Part shown: piece by piece, positions 54,689 through 61,895 of the stretch | Position numbering within the stretch: the first letter of the stretch is position 1 | How the letters are laid out: each line of letters opens with the position of its first letter | DNA from: Flavobacterium cupriresistens | GTDB lineage: Bacteria; Bacteroidota; Bacteroidia; Flavobacteriales; Flavobacteriaceae | NCBI RefSeq assembly: GCF_020911925.1 | Contig: NZ_CP087134.1 | Span: 4,216,001 to 4,280,000, forward strand | DNA: 64,000 nt | Reading direction: 5' to 3' | Position numbers and translations under genes: made by a program | Notes under the pieces: generated by a model | Seen by the model: only the letters and a program-made list of their open reading frames with translations | Told to the model about the DNA's origin: nothing | Database searches by the model: none

Positions 54689-57646
54689 ATGAATAATAGT
54701 AATAATAATCCGCTTTCGGAACCAATTCCCCATCTTGAAAATTTAGAAAAACAACTGGAGGGTCAATTATTCTATGACCACACCATGCGTTTGTTATATG
54801 CTACAGATGCAAGTGCTTATAAAGAAATGCCGTTGGCTGTTGCGATTCCTAAAACAAAGGAAGACATTCAAAAAATCATTACTTTTGCACGTGAAAATAA
54901 GAGCAGTGTGATTCCGCGTGCGGCTGGGACTTCGCTTGCAGGTCAGGTAGTGGGTAATGGAATTATTGTAGACATCTCACAAGAATTCACCCAAATTATC
55001 TCGGTGGATGAAAGCAATAAAACCGCATGGGTTGAACCGGGTGTAATTCGTGATGAACTTAATCTGCATCTGAAACCCTATCAACTCTTTTTTGGCCCTG
55101 AAACGTCTACCAGCAATCGTTGTATGATTGGCGGTATGGTAGGAAACAATGCCTGTGGTGCCAGATCGGTAGTCTACGGTTCAACAAGAGAACATCTTTT
55201 AGAAATAAAGGGTTTCTTGGCTGATGGAAATGAAGTCACTTTCAAAGCATTAACCAACACCGAATTTGAAAATAAATGCAACGGCATTGACACGGTAAGT
55301 CCTTTAGAGCAATCGATTTACGTTCAAATTAAAGAAGTAGTATCGTCTGAAACCAACAGGCTTTTATTCGATAAAAATTTTCCTAAAAAATCAATTCCAA
55401 GGAGGAATACGGGTTACGCTTTGGATTTACTAGCCGATAGTATGCCGTTTGTTGTTACTGATGAGAAATTTAATTTTTGTAAATTAATTGCAGGATCAGA
55501 AGGAACTTTATTCTTTGCTACTGCTATAAAACTAAACTTAGTTCCTGCGCTGAAACCTTTTGCTGCTTTGGTTTGCATTCATTTTGAAAGTCTTAACGAT
55601 TCTTTGAAAGCTAATCTGGAAGCCCTGAAATTCAATCCTGATAGTGTTGAACTTATTGATCATTATATACTGGAATGTACCAAAGAGAATTTAGAACAAA
55701 GTAAGAATCGTTTTTTTGTAGAAGGAGACCCTCAAGCCATTCTTGTGGTTGAATTTTTAAGAGATACACCAGAAGAAATAGATACGATAGCCAAAGAAAT
55801 GGAGCTTTTAATGCGTTCTAAAAACTTAGGGTATCATTTTCCGATTGTTTATGGCGAAGAGACCAACAAAGTATGGAATTTACGAAAAGCCGGACTTGGA
55901 TTATTGTCTAATATCCCCGGAGACGCAAAAGCAGTCGCGGTTATTGAAGATACGGCTGTTGATGTAAATGATTTGCCAGCCTTCATCGAAGATTTTAATG
56001 CAATACTGAAACAACGCAATTTAAGTTGTGTTCATTACGCACATGCGGCAACGGGTGAATTACACCTGCGTCCTATTATCAATTTAAAAACCAAAGAAGG
56101 TGCCGTCCTTTTTAGAACTATAGCCACAGACATTGCGCATTTGGTAAAAGAATATAAAGGATCACTTAGCGGTGAACATGGCGACGGAAGGCTTCGTGGT
56201 GAGTTTATCCCATTGATGCTCGGAGAAGAAATTTATCAACTGTTTATCCAACTTAAAAATACTTGGGATCCCTGGAATGTTTTTAATCCGGGGAAAATTG
56301 TGAATACGCCTCCAATGGACACCAATTTAAGATATACTCCGGGACAGGATACTCCAATGCCGGAAACTTACTTTGATTTCTCTGAACACAACGGCATCCT
56401 TCGTGCTGCCGAAATGTGTAATGGTTCGGGAGATTGCAGAAAAACCGAGAAAAGTGGTGGTACGATGTGTCCAAGTTATATGGCTACGCGAAACGAAAAA
56501 CACACCACCCGCGCAAGAGCAAACATGCTCAGAGAAACCATCACTACCTCAACAAAAGAAAACAAATTTGACGCTGAAGGACTTCTTGAAGTACTCGATT
56601 TGTGTTTGAGTTGTAAAGGTTGTAAATCCGAATGTCCTTCTAATGTTGATATGGCCAAGTTAAAAGCGGAAACCTTACAGCAAAACTATGATGCAAATGG
56701 AGTCAAATTTCGTTCCAGTCTGATTGGAAATACACCAAAAATAAATGCTGTTTTTGCTACAGTTCCGTGGGTTTATAATTTATCTACTAAAGGTTTTTTA
56801 GGTAACCTTATCAAAAAATCGACCGGATTTGCTGTTGAAAGACAACTACCGCAAATGCATAAAATTACTTTTGCAAAATGGATAAAAACACACGTTCAAA
56901 AAGGGACTTTTATCCACGGTCAGGTCTATTTATACAACGATGAATTTTTAAACTATTATGATGTCGAAATAGGTCAAACGGCAGTTCAATTATTAAATCG
57001 TTTAGGGTATGAAGTAATAGTTCCTGAAATTGGCATAAGTGGAAGAACCTATTTGTCAAAAGGCATGTTAAAAGAAGCCCGTGAAATTGCAGAAAAAAAC
57101 ATACTGGCTTTCGAAAAACATATGCCCAAGGATGCTATTCTAATTGGAATAGAGCCTTCTGCTATCTTATCGTTTCGTGATGAATATCCTGATTTATGCC
57201 GTGGCATATTGAAGGAAAAAGCTAAAACATTTGCGGGCAGAACATTACTTATTGAAGAATTTTTGGCCCGTGAATTAGACGAAGGACGTATATCGTCTGC
57301 TAGTTTTACAAATAAAGAAGAACGCGTACGCATGCACGGTCATTGTTTTCAAAAAGCATTGTCTTCTTTAGTTCCTTTGAAAAAAATTCTAATGCTTCCG
57401 AAAAACTATACCGTTCTAAATATTCCAAGTGGTTGTTGTGGTATGGCGGGGTCATTTGGTTATGAAAAAGAACATTATGACATTTCCATGAAAATTGGAG
57501 AATTAGTTTTGTTTCCCTCGATTCGCTCTGAAAAGGAAGCTACTTTAATCTCAGCATCAGGAACAAGTTGCAGGCATCAAATAAAAGACGGTACCAACCG
57601 AAATGCACAGCATCCCGTGAGTATATTGTATAATGCTTTAAAATAA
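54689..57646 (+). CDS. FAD- and Fe-S-binding dehydrogenase, YdiJ-like, probable D-2-hydroxyglutarate dehydrogenase
   Basis: A 985-residue protein. The N-terminal half is a PCMH-type FAD domain (VIPRAAGTSLAGQVVGNGI, GGMVGNNACGARS) plus a FAD-oxidase C-terminal domain (HAATGELHLRP, SGEHGDGRLRGEF, NPGKIV). The C-terminal half carries two 4Fe-4S sites (MCNGSGDCRKTEKSGGTMCP near 575; CLSCKGCKSECP near 637) and a cysteine-rich CCG region (GHCFQKAL, SGCCGMAGSFGYE). E. coli and Pseudomonas YdiJ-type enzymes oxidise D-2-hydroxyglutarate to 2-oxoglutarate. That product links directly to the HglS-like enzyme of the same locus. D-lactate or glycolate oxidation is the alternative. ATG 54689 is preferred to GTG 54641, whose extra 16 residues are not family-like. 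A terminator follows. Confidence 0.88.
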   Translation: MNNSNNNPLSEPIPHLENLEKQLEGQLFYDHTMRLLYATDASAYKEMPLAVAIPKTKEDIQKIITFARENKSSVIPRAAGTSLAGQVVGNGIIVDISQEFTQIISVDESNKTAWVEPGVIRDELNLHLKPYQLFFGPETSTSNRCMIGGMVGNNACGARSVVYGSTREHLLEIKGFLADGNEVTFKALTNTEFENKCNGIDTVSPLEQSIYVQIKEVVSSETNRLLFDKNFPKKSIPRRNTGYALDLLADSMPFVVTDEKFNFCKLIAGSEGTLFFATAIKLNLVPALKPFAALVCIHFESLNDSLKANLEALKFNPDSVELIDHYILECTKENLEQSKNRFFVEGDPQAILVVEFLRDTPEEIDTIAKEMELLMRSKNLGYHFPIVYGEETNKVWNLRKAGLGLLSNIPGDAKAVAVIEDTAVDVNDLPAFIEDFNAILKQRNLSCVHYAHAATGELHLRPIINLKTKEGAVLFRTIATDIAHLVKEYKGSLSGEHGDGRLRGEFIPLMLGEEIYQLFIQLKNTWDPWNVFNPGKIVNTPPMDTNLRYTPGQDTPMPETYFDFSEHNGILRAAEMCNGSGDCRKTEKSGGTMCPSYMATRNEKHTTRARANMLRETITTSTKENKFDAEGLLEVLDLCLSCKGCKSECPSNVDMAKLKAETLQQNYDANGVKFRSSLIGNTPKINAVFATVPWVYNLSTKGFLGNLIKKSTGFAVERQLPQMHKITFAKWIKTHVQKGTFIHGQVYLYNDEFLNYYDVEIGQTAVQLLNRLGYEVIVPEIGISGRTYLSKGMLKEAREIAEKNILAFEKHMPKDAILIGIEPSAILSFRDEYPDLCRGILKEKAKTFAGRTLLIEEFLARELDEGRISSASFTNKEERVRMHGHCFQKALSSLVPLKKILMLPKNYTVLNIPSGCCGMAGSFGYEKEHYDISMKIGELVLFPSIRSEKEATLISASGTSCRHQIKDGTNRNAQHPVSILYNALK

Positions 57647-57674
57647 CTAAATTCTTTACGATTTAAAAACAACA

Positions 57675-57720
57675 AAAGGGACTGCCTCAGAACTAATGAG
57701 GCAAACCCTTTCTTTATTTT
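57675..57720 (+). terminator. Terminator at the end of the hydroxylysine-type locus
   Basis: AAAGGG...GCCTCA (57675-57689) pairs with TGAGGC...CCCTTT (57697-57711), followed by a T-rich tract. It closes the plus-strand gene set that begins at 39554. Confidence 0.75.
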
Positions 57721-57935
57721 CTCTTGCAACCATTGCGTACATAAGGGTTAAAAATAAAAAAACACCCTCCTTTTTATTTGCGCACATCCTTAAAACATTT
57801 TTACAGAAGTAAATCGGTTTTTACGAAAATAGGTTCTTCCTGCTTCAATTTACTACATTTGATTAAAAGGCACAGACTAATGCTTCAAACGTCTTACAAA
57901 TAAGTAAAACTTCTGCAAATAATACTTTATAAAAA

Positions 57936-58685
57936 ATGGAGAGTGAAAGATTTAACAAACTGGCAGAAACAAAAAATAATCTGATAATTTCTTATCTAAA
58001 ACTCCGAAATTTAATTGGCTTTTCAGGAATGCTCTTGCCTTTCATTTTAGTACTTACTTCCAAAACAGATCATACTGCCAAGCTATTTGTAGAAAAATCT
58101 CTCAGTGTTTATTACTATACTAATAGCGGAGATATACTGGTCGTAACAATGAGTGTAATTGGCGTATTTTTATTTACTTATAACGGTTATAACAAAACAG
58201 AAAAAAAGATAACCACATTAGCTTCTATTAGTAGTCTTGGCATTGCATTTTGTCCGACAGCTATTTCTCAGGTGATTTCATCTACCATACATGTTGAGAA
58301 TAAAATTGTTCCCAATGTATTTGGGGTTGAGTGGCATTCTATATTTGCCACTTTACTCTTTATTTCAATGTCTATAATGACATTAGTATACTTTCCAAAA
58401 TCAGACAAACAGCAGCTCAACACTCAGAAAAAGAACCGTAATATCATCTATAAAATTTGTGGTTGGGTAATGGTCGTCAGTGTTGTACTTCTCGTTACCT
58501 ATTACATCTGGAAACCTCTATTTTTAAAGAATATTCCGGTTGTTTTGATTTTTGAAACTATAATACTCGAAGCTTTTGGTTTATCCTGGATTACTAAAGG
58601 GCAAACTTTATGGCCAGACGGGGAACATTATGTATACAAAGGATATAATGAATTAAAAAATTGGTTGAAAAGTGTGTTTAATTGA
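57936..58685 (+). CDS. Multi-pass membrane protein of unknown function
   Basis: A 249-residue protein with about six hydrophobic segments: LIGFSGMLLPFILVLTS, SGDILVVTMSVIGVFLFTY, ITTLASISSLGIAFCPTAI, HSIFATLLFISMSIMTLVYF, ICGWVMVVSVVLLVTYYIW and PVVLIFETIILEAFGLSWI. The motif YYYTNSGDILV between helices 1 and 2 and NGYNKTEKK after helix 2 look conserved in kind, and the layout recalls DUF998-like proteins, but I cannot assign a family with confidence. It is monocistronic, with a bidirectional hairpin downstream. Confidence 0.7.
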   Translation: MESERFNKLAETKNNLIISYLKLRNLIGFSGMLLPFILVLTSKTDHTAKLFVEKSLSVYYYTNSGDILVVTMSVIGVFLFTYNGYNKTEKKITTLASISSLGIAFCPTAISQVISSTIHVENKIVPNVFGVEWHSIFATLLFISMSIMTLVYFPKSDKQQLNTQKKNRNIIYKICGWVMVVSVVLLVTYYIWKPLFLKNIPVVLIFETIILEAFGLSWITKGQTLWPDGEHYVYKGYNELKNWLKSVFN

Positions 58686-58812
58686 CTTTTTTCATCGTCT
58701 AAATGCCCTATTAAACAAGCAATCCGTATCTAATTGGGCCTGATTTTTCGTGTCTCGAAATTGACAATGTTCGACAAAAAAACAAAATTAAACACCTTTT
58801 CCCAGATAAAAA

Positions 58813-58852
58813 AAACAGGCTATTTTCACAAGGAGTGAAACAGCCTGTTTTT
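58813..58852. terminator. Bidirectional terminator between convergent genes
   Basis: AAACAGGCT (58813-58821) pairs with AGCCTGTTT (58842-58850), with an inner TTTCAC/GTGAAA pair. A and T runs flank it on both sides, so it can serve the membrane protein gene and the convergent OmpA-family gene. Confidence 0.8.
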
Positions 58853-58970
58853 CTGTTTTAAAACCGATCTTCTATCAACAAACATTTCAAGCATTTGCTT
58901 TTAAGCAACTTATATTAGTTTAAAAGCGTCTCCCTGTTTTAATACTTTAAAAAAAGGATTATCAATACTA

Positions 58971-60911
58971 CTATTCCATTGAAACAATAATAAACTCGCT
59001 TCTTCTGTTTAGCTGATGTTCTGCCTCTGTACAAACGATACCATCAGAACATTGATTTACCAGTTGTGATTCACCATATCCTTTTCCGCTAAGTCTTTTT
59101 GAGTCAATTCCATTTTGGGCAAGCCATTTTATAGTAGCTTTTGCTCTTTTATCTGATAATGTTCTATTGTATCTTGCCATTTGTCTGCTGTCAGTGTGCG
59201 AACGAACATCAATTTTCATCTCCGGATATTTACGCATTACAGCTACCACTTTTTCAAGTTCAAAGGCTGCTGCTTTTGTAATAACTGATTTATCAAGATC
59301 AAAATAAATAATCGGAATATCAAGAGTTTTCGCTAGATCCGTTCCTTTTTCAATTGACTTAATTCTTCTAAACAAAGGTACCGCTGCATTTATTTTTCCG
59401 GTGGATTTGTCAACTGAAACTGGAATCTCTTTCGTTTCATACGCTTCTTTTGTTGCTCTTATATAATACACTTTATCAGCATCTACCTCAAAAGTATAAG
59501 TCCCACCTACTCCTGTCAATGCTTCTCCCATTACCTGAAAATTATCATCCAGCAAATTAACTTTAACATTTTCAAGTCCTTTATTGTCTTCCGAATCCGT
59601 TACAACTCCTCCTAAAGATTGTTTTCTAATTAACTTTTTAGTTTCTGTAAATCGGTAAATATCATCATAACCTTTTCCGCCTTCTCTGTTGGAAGAGAAA
59701 AAACCTATCCGGCTTTCGTTGTTCATTACAAAATCAAAATCGTCCTGACTTGTATTAACCGGTGCTCCAATATTTAGCACTTCACCAAAAGTTTTGTCGG
59801 CATTAATTTTAGATACAAATACATCTAAACCTCCTAAACCTGGTCTTCCGTCACTTGAAAAATACAACTCATTGTCCCCCGAAACAAATGGAAAAGTCTC
59901 TCTACCTTCTGTATTTACCGATGCACCCAGATTTTGTGGCAGACCAAAAGTTCCATCCGCATTAATTGTTACACTATACAAATCAGACTGTCCTAACGTT
60001 CCAGGCATATCAGATGCAAAATACAGTGTCTTTTCGTCAACACTCAAAGCCGGATGCGCTACACTGTATTGATCGCTGTTGAATGGCAATTCGGTAAGAT
60101 TAGTCCATTCCTCCTTAACCAAATTTGCTTTGTATAATTTTAGCAGGGTGTTCTTTTTATCATCCCTTCCTCTTTTACCTTTCAAAAAGTTATTTCTGGT
60201 AAAATACATGGTTGTACCATCTTTTGAAAAAACAGGAGTTGATTCATTAAACTTCGAATTGATCTTTTTTGTAAATCGCTCCGGTTCTCCCAATGTTCCG
60301 TCAGAATTTAATGTTGCCGTATACAAATTAGTAAATGCTCTGTTGGTCCATTTAAATCTTTTTCTGGCAACAACCCCTGTATCTCTTGCGGAAGCGAATA
60401 CCAGTTTGTCGTTTAAAAAGGCACTTCCGTAATCTGATGAAGTTGAATTAATACCTGCATCTGCAATTTCAAATCGTCCTGAATTAAGCTTAATTTGCTC
60501 CAGATAATTTTTGTTGCTTTCAAACAACATGGCTCTTTTATCAATATTCTTTTTTTGATTGAAAATTTCCAGCATTTGATCTGCTTTAGTGTAATTTTCG
60601 GTTGCTTTCAAAGTTTGTGCATATCGGTAATAATATTCGGGATCCTGCTGATCATTCACAGCAAAAAGAGCCTCATACCATTTTGTCGCTTTACTTAACT
60701 CGCCGTTAAAATAATACGCATTTCCGAGCCTTTGAAACATTTGCTCGTCTTTATACCCTTTAGCCGCTACTTCTTCGTAAATTGTAATTGCATCGATATA
60801 GGCATATTCCGTATAATTTTTATCTGCTTTTCTCAGACTTGCTTTTTGTGCCGTTCCATTTACTGCAAACAGTACAATAAAACCGGTATAAAGTATATTT
60901 TTAATTTTCAT
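58971..60911 (-). CDS. OmpA-family protein with TPR and PD40 repeats (T9SS/gliding-associated type)
   Basis: A 646-residue protein: signal peptide (to about 21), TPR region (about 25-140), PD40/WD40-like beta-propeller repeats (about 155-420; DGTTMYFTRNN, DEKTLYFASDMPG, GDNELYFSSDGRPG, SRIGFFSSNREGG), a carboxypeptidase-regulatory-like domain (about 430-505; GGVVTDSEDNKGLENVKVNL) and an OmpA peptidoglycan-binding domain (about 530-646; IYFDLDKSVITKAA, DVRSHTDSR, LSDKRAKATIKWL). It should tie an outer-membrane complex to the cell wall. Genes of this type regularly follow a T9SS-B adhesin and a sprF/porP gene, as here (10-bp gap to sprF). Confidence 0.9.
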   Translation of the reverse strand: MKIKNILYTGFIVLFAVNGTAQKASLRKADKNYTEYAYIDAITIYEEVAAKGYKDEQMFQRLGNAYYFNGELSKATKWYEALFAVNDQQDPEYYYRYAQTLKATENYTKADQMLEIFNQKKNIDKRAMLFESNKNYLEQIKLNSGRFEIADAGINSTSSDYGSAFLNDKLVFASARDTGVVARKRFKWTNRAFTNLYTATLNSDGTLGEPERFTKKINSKFNESTPVFSKDGTTMYFTRNNFLKGKRGRDDKKNTLLKLYKANLVKEEWTNLTELPFNSDQYSVAHPALSVDEKTLYFASDMPGTLGQSDLYSVTINADGTFGLPQNLGASVNTEGRETFPFVSGDNELYFSSDGRPGLGGLDVFVSKINADKTFGEVLNIGAPVNTSQDDFDFVMNNESRIGFFSSNREGGKGYDDIYRFTETKKLIRKQSLGGVVTDSEDNKGLENVKVNLLDDNFQVMGEALTGVGGTYTFEVDADKVYYIRATKEAYETKEIPVSVDKSTGKINAAVPLFRRIKSIEKGTDLAKTLDIPIIYFDLDKSVITKAAAFELEKVVAVMRKYPEMKIDVRSHTDSRQMARYNRTLSDKRAKATIKWLAQNGIDSKRLSGKGYGESQLVNQCSDGIVCTEAEHQLNRRSEFIIVSME

Positions 60912-60921
60912 AGTTCAGGGA

Positions 60922-61833
60922 TTAGAAGAATCTAGGTGAAGTTATTCTGCCATATTTATTTAAAAATTCAAAGCGCAAAAATATTTCATGCGATCCTGAA
61001 TTAAAATTTGTTAAATCAGTTGTCTCACGATCGTATCCATAGCCTAAATACAATCCTTCTGACACCTGAAATCCAACCATGGCACTTAATGCAGCGCTCC
61101 ATCGATAGGCTACTCCAACGGTAACCTTATCATTAAACAGGAAATTTGCAGAAAGATCAACTTGTAAAGGAGATCCTTCAACTACTTTGGTTAACAATGC
61201 GGGTTTGAATTTGATATATTCGTAGTGGTCTAAATTAAAGACATAACCTGCCATGAAATAATAATTTATCTTCTTTTTAAAGATGGCCATATCACTGGTA
61301 TTATACCGATTTGTTTCAATGAAATTCGGCACTGACAAACCAACATAAGCTTTGTCTGAATGCCAATATACTCCTGCTCCAACGTTAGGTGAAAACTTAC
61401 TGTCTAAATTCTGAAATTGCGGGTCTCCCTGATCTTCGGCTTTCAATTTATTGAGATCAAGGTTAAACAAATTCGCAGTAGCTTTTATACCGAAAGAGAG
61501 TTTAAAATCTGCCGAAGTCGGAATGGTATAGGACAAATCTGCTGATAAAGTATTCTCGTTCGTTGGCCCGATTTTATCATTTATAAGGGAAATACCTATT
61601 CCAAGATTACTGTTTGGTAAAGGTGTATTTAATGAAAAACTACTAGTTTCGGGAGCACCGTCTAACCCAACCCATTGTGTGCGATACAGTCCGAAAACAC
61701 TCATTGCTCCCCTCGAACCGGCATAGGCCGGATTTATATTGATTGTATTGTACATATATTGTGTAAACTGCGCATCTTGCTGTGCAAAACCTGCAATCGA
61801 AAAAAACATAAAAACTAAAACTAATTTCCTCAT
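60922..61833 (-). CDS. PorP/SprF-family outer-membrane protein
   Basis: A 303-residue beta-barrel protein with a signal peptide (to about 18) and the family's N-terminal signature QDAQFTQYMYNTININPAYAG, then GLYRTQWVGLDGAPET. In F. johnsoniae, SprF is needed for surface delivery of the SprB adhesin encoded beside it; related genes accompany other T9SS type-B cargo. Here it follows a large type-B adhesin gene and precedes an OmpA-family gene, giving the common three-gene arrangement. It likely serves export or anchoring of that adhesin. Confidence 0.92.
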   Translation of the reverse strand: MRKLVLVFMFFSIAGFAQQDAQFTQYMYNTININPAYAGSRGAMSVFGLYRTQWVGLDGAPETSSFSLNTPLPNSNLGIGISLINDKIGPTNENTLSADLSYTIPTSADFKLSFGIKATANLFNLDLNKLKAEDQGDPQFQNLDSKFSPNVGAGVYWHSDKAYVGLSVPNFIETNRYNTSDMAIFKKKINYYFMAGYVFNLDHYEYIKFKPALLTKVVEGSPLQVDLSANFLFNDKVTVGVAYRWSAALSAMVGFQVSEGLYLGYGYDRETTDLTNFNSGSHEIFLRFEFLNKYGRITSPRFF

Positions 61834-61849
61834 TTATTTAACTTTTAAG

Positions 61850-61878
61850 AATGGCTTAGCCGGTTTTGCTAAGCCATT
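61850..61878 (-). promoter_or_regulatory. Intercistronic hairpin between the adhesin and sprF-like genes
   Basis: AATGGCTTAGC (61850-61860) and GCTAAGCCATT (61868-61878) form a perfect 11-bp stem with a 7-base loop. On the minus strand no strong T run follows, so it is more likely a processing or attenuation element within the operon than a full terminator. Confidence 0.55.
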
Positions 61879-61895
61879 TCAATTTGTTTTAACTA

